The notes beneath the pieces are model-generated. The model did no database searches. It worked only from the letters and a program-made list of their open reading frames with translations, and was not told where the DNA came from. A DNA stretch of 64,000 nt from JADJRG01 sp964474905. GTDB taxonomy: Bacteria > Myxococcota_A > Polyangia > Nannocystales > Nannocystaceae. This document shows, in pieces, positions 23,736 through 33,135 of this stretch. Position 1 is the first letter of the stretch, and each line of letters begins with the position of its first letter. The stretch lies in assembly GCA_964474905.1 (NCBI GenBank), contig CAYYUP010000030.1:1-64000 (forward strand), in the 5' to 3' direction. The translations under genes and the position numbers were made by a program.

Positions 23736-26021
23736 GTGGTAGGGTCGTCCCTCGTGGAGCGCTCCCAAGAGCTCGACGGCCAACGCTCTCGCTTCGGCTG
23801 CAGACAACTGCTGAACTTGGCGATCGCGTGCATTGCCCTGATTGCGCAGGCTGGTTGTGAGTCAATAGCGCCAGCGGCAGCTCCGCTCGCAATCGACGGA
23901 GTGCTCGATCTCTCAAATTGGGATCCCCAAGAGCTGGCGATTGTGCCGCTTGGCGGCGAGTGGCAGCTCTACTGGCGGAGCTTGCTGAGCAACTCTGAGT
24001 TGCGCGCGGCTCCGCGGACGAGCCCCAAAGCGCTGCACAATCCGAACCTCGAGTTTGATCGCAGCTTGCCGGGGCAGGGCGTCGGTAATCGCGAGCGCGA
24101 GGGTTTTGCCACCTATCACCTGCGGGTTGTGATGCCGCTGCGTGAGCCGGCGGAGGAGGCCGTCGATCCGTGGATGATCGCGATCAACAGCCAGGGGCGT
24201 CCTTACGAACTCGGTATCTTTGGCGCGGACGGTCGCCCGCTGGCCTCGACACTGCGGGCCGGGAGGGTTGGCACCAGCGCAGAGACCTGGGTCGCGACCG
24301 AGCGGGATCAGCAGCGGGAGTTGCTACCGACGACGAATGAGCCCATTGATATTGTCCTGCGCACTGGGTATTTCGTGGCCGGCAATCGGGTCAAAAAGAC
24401 AGAGGTCTCGATCGGTCGGAGCTCCGATCTCGGCCATTCGCTGGCGCGCAATCGGCAAAATAGACTGATCCTGATCGGTATCTGTCTAGTGATGGGGTTT
24501 TACCATTTTGGGCTCTATCTATTACGGCGAGGCGAGCGTGCGCCGCTTTACTTTGCTCTCTTGAGTATTCTTTTCTCGGTCCGTCACTTCTTCCGTTTTG
24601 ATCTCTTTGAGGACAGGTTCCCGGGGCTCGACGCTTACCCCCTGCACGCGGCGATCGAGTACTCGACATTTTTTATCAGCGTCGCTCTTTTTATCGCCTT
24701 TCTTCGCTCCCTTTTTCCGCTCGATCTGCCGCAAGTCGCGGCTCGCGGGGTCACGGCAGTCGCGATGATCTGCTCGATACTCGTCTCTCTGCCGCTGGGT
24801 ATCGGCGCCGCTGTTCTCTCATTTTTTGAGTTCTTCACGATCATCGCCATCGTCTTGGCGTTGGTATTGATGGTCCGGGCGATCATCTTTCGTCGGGATC
24901 CGCCGGTGACGACGATCCTGGGGGTCGGTATCGCCGTGCTCCTAGTCGCGACCTTCAACGACATTCTGAGCAACATGGCGATCATTTCGTCGACCTCGAT
25001 CGAGCACTTTGGGGTCTTCGCTTTTATCTTTGCTCAGGCGATGGTTTTGGCGCTGCTCAACATGCGCTCGCGAAAGCAGGCCGAGGATCTCGCCCGCAGT
25101 CTTCGCCGCTTTGTGCCCGGTGAATTCAGCCAGATCCTCGGCAAACAAGACATCACCAACGTCAAACTCGGCGACTCCGTTCTCAGCGAGGTGACGGTGC
25201 TGTTTTGCGATATTCGCGGCTTTACGGGCCTCTCCGAGCGCAATGATGTCGGCGAAGTATTCTCGCTTTTAAACACGATCTACGCCCGTTTGGTGCCGCT
25301 CATCCGCGAGCACGGTGGTTTTATCGACAAGTACATCGGTGACGCGATCATGGCGATCTTTCCCGCTTCGCCGGTCGACTCGGTGCGAGCGTCGGTCGCG
25401 ATCGCCAGGGCCACGCGCTCGCTCGAGCTGCCGCCAGAGTTTGCTGCCCAGGCGAGCGCGCGCGCACATCACCTGGCGGTGGGCATCGGTATCCATCGCG
25501 GCTCGGTGATGCTCGGCATGATCGGTGAGCAGCAGCGCATGGAGGCGACCGTGATCGCCGACGTCGTCAACATCGCCTCCCGTCTCGAGGGCTTGAGCAA
25601 GTATTTTGGTGCGGGCATTCTCATCAGCGGCGAGCTCTACCGATCGTTGGCCTCGGAGAACCAGGGCGACAAATTGATCGCCTGCGAAACCCGTTCGCTC
25701 GGGCGGGTTCGGTTGGCTGGCAAGCGGCAGAGCGTCGAGGTGTTCGAGGTATTTGTCGGCGATGGGCCACTCCTGCGGGCGGCCAAACGAAGGGGCCTCG
25801 GGGACTTCGCTGCGGCCCTCGCGTGCTTCGAGGCCGGCGATTTTGCGGCCGCGGAGGCTGGATTTTCCGCACTTTGTACCCCCAAAAACTCAGAGTCCCC
25901 GGAGGACCGTCGGGATCCCGTAGATCGCGCCGCAGTGATCTATGCGGTGGCCTCTGCAGAACTCCTAGCCTCGCCGCCCGAGCACGAGTGGCAGGGTATT
26001 CTCGAGATACAGGGCAAGTAA
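23736..26021 (+). CDS. 7TM-sensor class III nucleotidyl cyclase
   Basis: Up to 761 residues. The start is a GTG at 23736 or 23754. An N-terminal signal with lipobox-like IAQAGC precedes about 220 residues of exported beta-rich sequence (7TMR-DISM extracellular type: SLPGQGVGNREREGFATYHLRVV). Seven hydrophobic helices span about residues 245-445, then a class III cyclase domain: metal-binding Asp492 (FCDIRGFTGLSE) and Asp536 (KYIGDAIM), purine-selecting Lys532, and VVNIASRLE with the transition-state Asn and Arg. Lys at the selector position favours ATP. The last 80 residues look TPR-like (AALACFEAGDFAAAEAGF). The input ligand is unknown. Confidence 0.88.
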   Translation: MVGSSLVERSQELDGQRSRFGCRQLLNLAIACIALIAQAGCESIAPAAAPLAIDGVLDLSNWDPQELAIVPLGGEWQLYWRSLLSNSELRAAPRTSPKALHNPNLEFDRSLPGQGVGNREREGFATYHLRVVMPLREPAEEAVDPWMIAINSQGRPYELGIFGADGRPLASTLRAGRVGTSAETWVATERDQQRELLPTTNEPIDIVLRTGYFVAGNRVKKTEVSIGRSSDLGHSLARNRQNRLILIGICLVMGFYHFGLYLLRRGERAPLYFALLSILFSVRHFFRFDLFEDRFPGLDAYPLHAAIEYSTFFISVALFIAFLRSLFPLDLPQVAARGVTAVAMICSILVSLPLGIGAAVLSFFEFFTIIAIVLALVLMVRAIIFRRDPPVTTILGVGIAVLLVATFNDILSNMAIISSTSIEHFGVFAFIFAQAMVLALLNMRSRKQAEDLARSLRRFVPGEFSQILGKQDITNVKLGDSVLSEVTVLFCDIRGFTGLSERNDVGEVFSLLNTIYARLVPLIREHGGFIDKYIGDAIMAIFPASPVDSVRASVAIARATRSLELPPEFAAQASARAHHLAVGIGIHRGSVMLGMIGEQQRMEATVIADVVNIASRLEGLSKYFGAGILISGELYRSLASENQGDKLIACETRSLGRVRLAGKRQSVEVFEVFVGDGPLLRAAKRRGLGDFAAALACFEAGDFAAAEAGFSALCTPKNSESPEDRRDPVDRAAVIYAVASAELLASPPEHEWQGILEIQGK

Positions 26022-26092
26022 TGGGGCAATAAAATTGACCCATGAGGTCGCGACGTCCATGATGCCTCGCTGAGCAGCGTGCGGCGGCGGTC

Positions 26093-27862
26093 ATGACACT
26101 GGCGATTGGACTGACCCTCGGGGTTCTTTTTCTGGTGATCGTCGGTCTTTCGTGGACGGCAGTCAGCCCGGAGTTGGTGCTCGTCGGCGGGCTCCTGCTC
26201 CTTCTGGTGGGCGGTGTGGTTTCGCCAGCGCAGGCGCTCAGCGGTTTCTCGAACGAGGGCGTGGCGACGATCGCCGCGCTCTTTGTCGTCGCTGAGGGCA
26301 TGCGCAGGACCGGGGGCATTGGTCGGGCCGGCGTTTGGTTGCTCGGGGCGCCGCGAACCTGTGCGCGGGCCCAGTTGCGCATGATGGTGCCGGTCGCGGG
26401 CCTGAGCGCGCTGCTCAACAATACGCCGGTGGTGGCGATGATGATGCCGGTGGTCAGCGACTGGGCCCGTCGTCGCGGGCTCTCGCTCTCGCAGTTGCTG
26501 ATCCCCCTGAGCTACGCGTCGATCTTTGGTGGCCTGCTGACGCTGATCGGTACCAGCACGACCCTGGTGGTCAACGGCCTTTTGTTGGCGACGCCGGGGC
26601 AGCGGGGCCTGTCGATGTTCGAGCTCGCTTGGGTCGGCCTGCCGGTGACGATTGTAGGCCTTGCCTACATCGTTCTCAGCACCCGCTGGTTGTTGCCGCC
26701 GCGCAAACCGGCGCGGCGACAGCTCGACAACCCAAGAGAGTACACGGTCGAGATGCTCGTCAGTCCGGGCTCGGCGGTCATCGGCCGCTCGATCGAAGAG
26801 GCCGGGCTCCGCCACCTTCCGGGCATGTACCTAATGGAGATCCAGCGGGGCACCGAGCTGCGGATCGCCGTCGCCCCGAGCACCCGCCTGCACTCCGGCG
26901 ATCGCCTGGTTTTTGTCGGCATCGTCAGCTCGGTGATCGACCTGCAGCGCGTGCCCGGCCTGGTCCTGGCGACGGAGGTTCTCTACTCGCCAAAGAGCCG
27001 CGGTGCCGAGCGCTGCCTGGTGGAGGCGGTGATCGGTCGACAGAGTCGGCTCTTAGGTTTGACGGTCCGCGAGGCCCGCTTTCGCAGCCGCTTTAACGCG
27101 GTCATCGTCGCGATCGCCAGGCAGGGCGCGCGCATCGATCAAAAGATCGGCGAGATCCGCCTGGAGGCCGGCGATACCCTGTTGCTAGAGGCCGCGCCGA
27201 CCTTTGTCGAGGACCTCCGCGGCTCCCACGATTTTATTGTGCTCGGGGCGATCGACGGCTGGGCGCCGCAGGTGCACCACCGTGCGCCCAGGGCCCGGGC
27301 GATCCTCGTGCTGATGATGCTAGCGGCCGCCAGCGGCTTGATGTCGATGCTCGAGGCCTCCTGCATCGCAGCAGCGGCGATGATCGCCAGCGGCTGTGTA
27401 CACGGCGGCCAGGCCACGCGGGCGATCGACTGGGGCGTGCTCCTGGGCATCGGCGCGGGCCTTGGCATCGGCGTTGCGGTGGCGAGTAGCGGCGCCGCAT
27501 CGATGGCCGCGACGGCGCTGGTGGAGGTCGGTCAAGGCAGCCCCACCATCGCTCTGGCGGCGATCTACGGGCTGACCACGCTCTTCGCCAATCTGATCAC
27601 GACCAAGGCCGCAGCGGCGTTGATGTTTCCGATCGCCCTGGCGACGGCGACGAGCTTGGACGTGAGCTTTATGCCCTTTGCGGTGACGCTGACCGTCGCC
27701 GCGGCCTCGGCCTTCGCGACACCCATCGGTTACCCGACAAACCTGATGGTCTACGGGCCCGGCGGCTACCGAGGCATCGATTTTTTACGCCTAGGCGGGC
27801 CTCTGTCCCTCATCATCGGCATCATCACGGTCTCGCTGGCGCCGCTCGTCTGGCCGCTCTAG
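26093..27862 (+). CDS. SLC13/DASS-type permease with two RCK-C (TrkA-C) domains, probable sulfate transporter
   Basis: A 589-residue inner-membrane transporter. N-terminal helices contain the DASS signature LNNTPVVAMMMPV near residue 106 and, in the C-terminal repeat, GYPTNLMVYGPGGY near 557. Between the two membrane halves are two TrkA_C domains (about 215-300 and 305-385; SAVIGRSIEEAGLR and SRLLGLTVREARFRSRF). This architecture is known for Na+/sulfate-type permeases of the SLT/SAC1 kind. Only 21 bp separate it from cysD, which supports sulfate as substrate. Start ATG 26093 overlaps no gene. The RCK domains probably gate the permease by a cytosolic ligand. Confidence 0.9.
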   Translation: MTLAIGLTLGVLFLVIVGLSWTAVSPELVLVGGLLLLLVGGVVSPAQALSGFSNEGVATIAALFVVAEGMRRTGGIGRAGVWLLGAPRTCARAQLRMMVPVAGLSALLNNTPVVAMMMPVVSDWARRRGLSLSQLLIPLSYASIFGGLLTLIGTSTTLVVNGLLLATPGQRGLSMFELAWVGLPVTIVGLAYIVLSTRWLLPPRKPARRQLDNPREYTVEMLVSPGSAVIGRSIEEAGLRHLPGMYLMEIQRGTELRIAVAPSTRLHSGDRLVFVGIVSSVIDLQRVPGLVLATEVLYSPKSRGAERCLVEAVIGRQSRLLGLTVREARFRSRFNAVIVAIARQGARIDQKIGEIRLEAGDTLLLEAAPTFVEDLRGSHDFIVLGAIDGWAPQVHHRAPRARAILVLMMLAAASGLMSMLEASCIAAAAMIASGCVHGGQATRAIDWGVLLGIGAGLGIGVAVASSGAASMAATALVEVGQGSPTIALAAIYGLTTLFANLITTKAAAALMFPIALATATSLDVSFMPFAVTLTVAAASAFATPIGYPTNLMVYGPGGYRGIDFLRLGGPLSLIIGIITVSLAPLVWPL

Positions 27863-27883
27863 CCCTGCACCCCGATCGCTCCC

Positions 27884-28795
27884 ATGACCAATTACAACCT
27901 CACCCATCTCCAGCAGCTCGAGGACGAGAGCATCTACATCATGCGCGAGGTCGCGGCCGAGTTCGAGAACCCGGTGATGCTCTACTCGATCGGCAAGGAC
28001 TCGTCGGTGATGCTGCACCTGGCGATCAAGGCTTTTTATCCGGCCAAGCCGCCCTTCCCGTTGATGCACGTCGACACCACCTGGAAGTTCCGCGAGATGA
28101 CCGAGTTTCGCGACTCTTACGTCCGCGATACCCTCGGCTACGAGCTGATCATTTACACCAACCAAGAGGGGGTCGCTCAGGGCATCGGCCCCTTTAGCCA
28201 CGGTTCGCAGGTGCATACCGACGTCATGAAGACCCAGGCCCTGCGCCAGGCCCTCAACAAGTACCGCTTTGACGCGGCGTTTGGCGGCGCTCGTCGGGAC
28301 GAAGAGAGCTCGCGGGCGAAGGAGCGGGTCTTCTCGTTTCGCGACGAAAACCACCGCTGGGACCCAAAAAACCAGCGGCCGGAGCTGTGGGAGTTGTACA
28401 ATGCCCGGATCCGCAAGGGCGAGAGTATCCGCGTATTCCCGCTCTCCAATTGGACAGAGTTGGACGTCTGGCAATACATCCACCTCGAGCAGATCCCGAT
28501 CGTGCCGCTTTACTACGCCGCCCGTCGGCCAGTGGTCGAGCGCGACGGTCAGCTGATCATGGTTGACGACGATCGCATGCCGCTTGGCGTTGGCGAAACA
28601 CCGATGATGAAAATGGTTCGATTTCGCACGCTCGGTTGTTATCCGCTGACGGGAGCGGTTGAGTCGACGGCGACGACGCTGCCCGAGATCATCCAAGAGA
28701 TGCTGCTGACCAAGCAATCTGAGCGCCAGGGTCGGGTCATCGACCGCGACCAGGCGGGTTCGATGGAGGAGAAAAAGAAAGAAGGCTATTTCTAG
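27884..28795 (+). CDS. cysD: Sulfate adenylyltransferase subunit 2
   Basis: A 303-residue ATP-sulfurylase catalytic subunit of the PP-loop family, making APS from ATP and sulfate together with the GTPase CysN. Near-canonical throughout: SIGKDSSVMLHLA (35-47; Ile replaces the usual Gly of SGKDS), HVDTTWKF near 65, FGGARRDEE near 135, PLSNWTELDVW near 191, and the C-terminal QAGSMEEKKKEGYF. It lies between the permease and cysNC in one operon. No unusual feature. Confidence 0.97.
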   Translation: MTNYNLTHLQQLEDESIYIMREVAAEFENPVMLYSIGKDSSVMLHLAIKAFYPAKPPFPLMHVDTTWKFREMTEFRDSYVRDTLGYELIIYTNQEGVAQGIGPFSHGSQVHTDVMKTQALRQALNKYRFDAAFGGARRDEESSRAKERVFSFRDENHRWDPKNQRPELWELYNARIRKGESIRVFPLSNWTELDVWQYIHLEQIPIVPLYYAARRPVVERDGQLIMVDDDRMPLGVGETPMMKMVRFRTLGCYPLTGAVESTATTLPEIIQEMLLTKQSERQGRVIDRDQAGSMEEKKKEGYF

Positions 28796-28885
28796 TCTTT
28801 TGTCTTGTGTCCCTGGTCCCCTGTCCTCCAGACATCGCCCGTCCGAAGTTCGCGTCCCATCTCCAACGACCCCGCAATACCCATC

Positions 28886-30823
28886 ATGTCGCACCAATCA
28901 GACCTGATCCAAGAGGATATCCACGCTTACCTCGAGCGACACGAGCGCAAGGAATTGCTCAGCTTCCTCACCTGTGGCTCCGTCGACGACGGCAAGAGCA
29001 CGCTCATCGGTCGCCTCCTCTACGACAGCAAGATGATCTACGAGGATCAGCTCGCAGCGATTACCCGCGACTCGGCGACGGTAGGCAATGCCGGCGGCGA
29101 GTTTGATCCGGCACTGCTCACCGACGGTCTCAAGGCGGAGCGCGAGCAGGGCATCACGATCGATGTCGCCTACCGCTATTTCTCGACCGAGAAGCGCAAG
29201 TTCATCATCGCCGATACGCCCGGTCACGAGCAGTACACCCGCAATATGGCGACCGGCGCCTCCAAATGCGATTTAGCGATCATCCTCATCGATGTGCGCA
29301 GCGGGGTCCTGCCACAGACCAAGCGCCACAGCTTTATCGTCTCGTTGCTCGGCATCAAACACGTGATCGTCGCGATCAACAAGATGGACCTGGTCGACTT
29401 CGACGAGGCGCGCTACGAGCAGATCGTCGCCGACTACAAGGCGTTTGCGATGCGCCTAGACATCCCCGATCTGCACTTTATCCCGATCTCGGCGCTCAAG
29501 GGGGATAATGTCGTCAACGCCTCGGAGGCGATGCCCTGGTACGATGGCAAGACGCTGATGCACCTGCTGGAGTCGGTGTACATCGGCTCCGACCGCAATA
29601 TGCAGGACTTTCGTTTTCCGGTGCAGTACGTGATCCGCCCGGATCTCGATTTTCGCGGTTTTGCCGGCAGCGTGGTCTCAGGCATCGTCCGGCGGGGCGA
29701 CGAGGTGATGGTTTTACCCTCGAAGAAGCGCAGTCGGATCGCCAGAATCGTCACCCAAGAGGGCGACCAAGAAGAGGCGTTTCCGCGGCGGGCGGTAGTG
29801 ATAACATTAGAGGATGAAATCGATGTCAGCCGCGGCGATATGCTGGTGCGCCCCGGTAATGTGCCCACACTGTCGTCGCGGGTCGAGGCGACGCTGGTAT
29901 GGATGGCCGAAGAGCCGCTGATGCCGGGTAAAGAGTACCTCTTTAAATTGGGGCCAAAGGTAGTCTCGGGACAGGTAAGCACCCTGCGCCACCGGATCGA
30001 TATCAACACTCTGCACCGCCAGCCGGCGCCGACGCTGGCCCTCAACGAGATCGGCCGCTGCCAGCTCAAACTGGGCACGCCCGTGGCATTTGACGCCTAC
30101 GAGCGAAATCACGGTACGGGGGCCCTTATCGTCATCGATCGGATCAGCAATGCGACAGTCGGGGCTGGCATGATCCTCTCGCGCAAGACCGCCGGCGACG
30201 GTGTCGATCATTGGGACGCGCAGTCGCCGATCAACGGGTCGCCCGAGCTGAGTCCCGTGAGCTCAGAGCAGCGCGCGGCTCGCTTCGGCCAGCGGCCAGT
30301 CACACTGTTGCTCTCAGGGCTCTCAGGGGCCGGTAAAACGACGCTGGCCCACGCCCTCGAGCGACGGCTCTTTGATCAAGGCCGCGCAGTCGCAGTGCTC
30401 GACGGTACAAACATGCGACGAGGTATTTGTAAGGACCTAGGGTTCTCGGCAGACGAGCGCTCGGAGAATTTGCGGCGAAGCGCAGAAGTCGCTCGTTTGC
30501 TGAACGATAACGGCCTAATCTGTATCTGTGCGTTTGTCGCTCCACACGCAGAGATCCGTCGGCGGGCCGCTGAACTGCTCGGTGAGGAGCGGTTCTTGGA
30601 GGTGCATGTCGATGCGCCCCTAGAGGTCTGTCGGGAGCGCGAACGCGATGGGTTTTATCGGGCCGCGGAAGAAGGGCGCCTGGCTCATGTGCCAGGTATT
30701 GCGTTTCCGTATGAGGCTCCGGTGTCGCCTGATTTGCGGATCGATACGGTGGGTTTTTCGGTGGACCGTGCCGTTGAGGCGCTTGTTGATCTGCTGGTTT
30801 GTCGTGGGTTTATTGAGGCCTGA
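28886..30823 (+). CDS. cysNC: Bifunctional CysN GTPase with C-terminal, divergent CysC-like domain
   Basis: About 645 residues from ATG 28886 (MSHQSDLIQE); a frame opening at 28805 is too early. Residues 1-450 are the CysN GTPase that powers APS synthesis: GSVDDGKST P-loop at 31-39, DTPGHEQY near 110, NKMD near 167. Residues 475-645 are an APS-kinase-like domain with P-loop GLSGAGKTT. Key substrate motifs are altered: canonical DGDNVRHGL reads DGTNMRRGI (near 506), SPYRADR is absent (VAPHAEIRR instead), and KGLYKKAR reads DGFYRAAEE. The kinase half may thus be weak, inactive or redirected. The partner CysH at 19675 is APS-type, so PAPS is not needed for assimilation. Confidence 0.93.
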   Translation: MSHQSDLIQEDIHAYLERHERKELLSFLTCGSVDDGKSTLIGRLLYDSKMIYEDQLAAITRDSATVGNAGGEFDPALLTDGLKAEREQGITIDVAYRYFSTEKRKFIIADTPGHEQYTRNMATGASKCDLAIILIDVRSGVLPQTKRHSFIVSLLGIKHVIVAINKMDLVDFDEARYEQIVADYKAFAMRLDIPDLHFIPISALKGDNVVNASEAMPWYDGKTLMHLLESVYIGSDRNMQDFRFPVQYVIRPDLDFRGFAGSVVSGIVRRGDEVMVLPSKKRSRIARIVTQEGDQEEAFPRRAVVITLEDEIDVSRGDMLVRPGNVPTLSSRVEATLVWMAEEPLMPGKEYLFKLGPKVVSGQVSTLRHRIDINTLHRQPAPTLALNEIGRCQLKLGTPVAFDAYERNHGTGALIVIDRISNATVGAGMILSRKTAGDGVDHWDAQSPINGSPELSPVSSEQRAARFGQRPVTLLLSGLSGAGKTTLAHALERRLFDQGRAVAVLDGTNMRRGICKDLGFSADERSENLRRSAEVARLLNDNGLICICAFVAPHAEIRRRAAELLGEERFLEVHVDAPLEVCRERERDGFYRAAEEGRLAHVPGIAFPYEAPVSPDLRIDTVGFSVDRAVEALVDLLVCRGFIEA

Positions 30824-30922
30824 GGATTTGCTGGTAGGCGGGAGCTGAAGAGGGAGAGGCGGAGGCCGAGGCGGAGGCCGGACAAGGAGGGCATCACTCT
30901 CTCAGACAGGTCGGAACGCGCG

Positions 30923-30942
30923 TCGACCCCTAAAGGGGTCGA
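30923..30942. repeat. Perfect inverted repeat downstream of cysNC
   Basis: TCGACCCC (30923-30930), loop TAAA, GGGGTCGA (30935-30942). It could act as a terminator for cysNC, but no T-run follows. A close relative of the motif occurs at 33354, on the other side of the VCBS lipoprotein gene. Confidence 0.7.
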
Positions 30943-31016
30943 TGCACGTCCTAGACTCCCTCGCGATGCCCTCCTCGCCCGACCCAGCGGCACGTCCTCC
31001 AGGCCGTATTGGGGAG

Positions 31017-31233
31017 TCGGCGATGTGGGGGCGGTGGAGTTGTTCGCGGTCTTTTGGGGAGGGGAGTCGGCGATGTGGGGGGCGTGGAGTTGTTCGCGGT
31101 CTTTTGGGGAGGGGAGGCGGCGATGTGGGGGTCTTGGAGTTGTTTGCGGGCTTTTGGGGAGGGGAGGCGGCGATGTGGGGGGCGTGGAGTTGTTCGTAGG
31201 CTTTTGGGGAGGGGAGGCGGCGATGTGGGGGTC
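31017..31233. repeat. 50-bp tandem repeat, 4.3 copies, G-rich on plus strand
   Basis: Copies start at 31017, 31067, 31117 and 31167 with a partial fifth at 31217. Each reads (T/G)CGGCGATGT, a G run, GAGTTGTT(C/T)G, and ends CTTTTGGGGAGGGGAG. Copies differ at a few positions, with two alternating subtypes (GGCGTGG and TCTTGG after the G run). Fifty is not a multiple of three, so apparent ORFs through it are artefacts. The array lies between convergent cysNC and the VCBS lipoprotein and ends 7 bp before the latter's stop codon. G-tracts could fold as G-quadruplexes. The rest of the 416-bp gap (30824-31016) shows nothing except the inverted repeat. Confidence 0.95.
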
Positions 31234-31239
31234 TTGGTT

Positions 31240-33135
31240 TTAGGGGGTGGCGCCCTGGGAGACTCGCCAGTGGGGGTTTTCGCCGTGGCCGAAGACTTCT
31301 TCGACCATTTTTTCGTTGACCGCGATGCTGGTCATTACGAGGTCGGGGTAGTCGTCGGCGTTGAGCTTGGTGATGAACCAGGCGCTGTCTCCTGGATCGA
31401 GGGGCTGGCCGGTGGTCCTGTGTAGGCCGCAGATCTGGGGGCCCGCGTCGGCGGGGGTGGCAAAGCGCCATGGGGTCGCCTTGAAGCCGCGTTCTGTGGT
31501 CTCGAAGACGTTCCAATGGGGCTCGTCGTCGGCGAAGCCTAAGACCTGACCCTCGCAGATCGAGGGCTGCTGCTTCTCCCAATTTGAGGTCACAACTAGC
31601 TCTAGACGGCCGTCGCCGTTGAGGTCGAAGGTGTCCCAGCTCTGGCCACCTGGGCCCTGGGCGCGGCCGCTGAAGTCGATGAAACCCTGCTCGGCAAGGC
31701 CGCCGTGAGGTACCGGCCATTGCATGCCTGTGCGGCTGAAACCCTCGCCCTTGTTGGGGAAGACCACCCAATGAGGCATGTCAGGGAATCCGAGCGCCTT
31801 GCCGACCCAGTCGACGCCGTTGATGTCTGAGGCCCGGGCCGTGATCACCAAATCTTCGAGGCCGTCACCGTCGAGGTCGCGGAGGCGCCAGCAGTCGTCG
31901 CCGATTTTTTTGGGCATCGCCTCGCTGCGAAAGAAACCGCCGTTTTTAAAGCCACCAACCGGCACCATCCACGCCTTGGGCTTCGTGCTAAAGCCACCCT
32001 GGGCGCCGTAGTGGATCTCCCAGTAAGGGTTCTCGGGGGAGCCTAAAGCGCGAACAAGGAGGCCGTCATCGTTGAGGCTGAGCGCCTTGCCTGTGACAAG
32101 AAGATCGGGGTAGCCGTCGCTGTCGAGATCGCGGACCTCCCACTTGGGATCCCCAACCACCTGCGCCTCTCCTTCGGCAGTGAAATAACCACTGCCGTCA
32201 GGACCGCCTAGGGGCAGCATCCAGTTGGTCGGCATCGCCGCGAAACCGTCTCCTTCGTTGCGGTAAACCTCCCAAAAAGGAGTGTTTGGGTAACCCATCG
32301 CCCGCCCGACCCAATCGTCTGGGTCGCCCTTTGCGCGGCCAGTGAGCACCAACTCAGGCCGCTCGTCACCGTCGAGATCGAGCAGCATCCAGTAGGGGTC
32401 GCCGGGCTGCTGGGGGGTTCCCTGGGGGCTGATAAAGCCGTGCTCTTGAAGGCCGTCGCTCGGTACGGGCCAGGCGAGCGGCGCGTTGGCAAAGCCGTCG
32501 TCCTGGCCCAAGTAAACCTGCCAGTAAGGCGCACCCGGGTAGCCCATGGTCCGCGAGAACCAACTGTAACCCTGCTTGCTGACCGCGTGCGCGGTGATCA
32601 CGAGATCGAGGTGGCGATCGCCGTTGATGTCGACGAGCGACCAAAAATCATCGCCGACGGCCTCGGGCGTTCCAGATGTGCTGAACAAGCCGCCGGTCAC
32701 AGTGCCGCCAACCGGTACCGGCCAGTCCACGCGCGGGCCGAAGTGGGTGCTGCCGCCCGCAATGCAGGCCCCGTCGATGCAACTCTGTCCGTCTTCGCAG
32801 CTAAGAGGCTCACCCCAGCTGAGGCAGCCGTCGCCTTCGTGGTCGGCGCAGATGAGCAGCGAGTCGCCCTCGCAGAGACTCGCGCCTTCGTCTGCGCAAG
32901 GGTCGTCGCAGGTGAGGTCAGCGCTGGTGTCGCTGTCGCCGGTGGAGCTGCTGCCGGTGGAGCTGCCTTCGGAGTCGCTGCCTTCGGAGTCGCTGAGGGC
33001 GCTCTCAAAGCCGTCGTCGGATTCGCCGATCCCACCGTCGTAGGTGCTGCAGGCCCCGAGGGCGAGAGCTACAAGAGAGAGGCTGCACACAAATCCGAAG
33101 CGATGGAGACCGAAGGGAAGTGTTGTGCTGTGCAT
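31240..33135 (-). CDS. VCBS/FG-GAP repeat lipoprotein
   Basis: About 631 residues from ATG 33135 (MHSTTLPFGL), signal peptide and lipobox ALGAC, then an acidic Ser/Gly linker and a small Cys-rich region (CDDPCADEGASLCEGDSL). The rest is at least six repeats of about 70 residues, each with WxVPxGG, GD-x2-W, a calcium-loop-like DLDGDGxxDLVITA and ALGxPDxPHW. Such FG-GAP/VCBS repeats form beta-propellers that bind Ca2+ through the DxDGDGxxD loop. Likely surface-exposed and perhaps adhesive. A longer frame to 33210 exists but lacks a signal at its start. Confidence 0.86.
   Translation of the reverse strand: MHSTTLPFGLHRFGFVCSLSLVALALGACSTYDGGIGESDDGFESALSDSEGSDSEGSSTGSSSTGDSDTSADLTCDDPCADEGASLCEGDSLLICADHEGDGCLSWGEPLSCEDGQSCIDGACIAGGSTHFGPRVDWPVPVGGTVTGGLFSTSGTPEAVGDDFWSLVDINGDRHLDLVITAHAVSKQGYSWFSRTMGYPGAPYWQVYLGQDDGFANAPLAWPVPSDGLQEHGFISPQGTPQQPGDPYWMLLDLDGDERPELVLTGRAKGDPDDWVGRAMGYPNTPFWEVYRNEGDGFAAMPTNWMLPLGGPDGSGYFTAEGEAQVVGDPKWEVRDLDSDGYPDLLVTGKALSLNDDGLLVRALGSPENPYWEIHYGAQGGFSTKPKAWMVPVGGFKNGGFFRSEAMPKKIGDDCWRLRDLDGDGLEDLVITARASDINGVDWVGKALGFPDMPHWVVFPNKGEGFSRTGMQWPVPHGGLAEQGFIDFSGRAQGPGGQSWDTFDLNGDGRLELVVTSNWEKQQPSICEGQVLGFADDEPHWNVFETTERGFKATPWRFATPADAGPQICGLHRTTGQPLDPGDSAWFITKLNADDYPDLVMTSIAVNEKMVEEVFGHGENPHWRVSQGATP

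Noticed and set aside
28801..28885. N-terminal extension of CysN
   Set aside because: The stretch is a low-complexity CCCTGTCC-like intergenic sequence; CysN homologues begin near MSHQSDLI at 28886.
31017..31233. CRISPR array
   Set aside because: Repeat units abut with no unique spacers and no cas genes are present; it is a minisatellite.
31009..31425. Repeat proteins encoded through the 50-bp array
   Set aside because: The 50-bp unit shifts frame at every copy, so the apparent protein repeats appear in all frames and carry no constraint.
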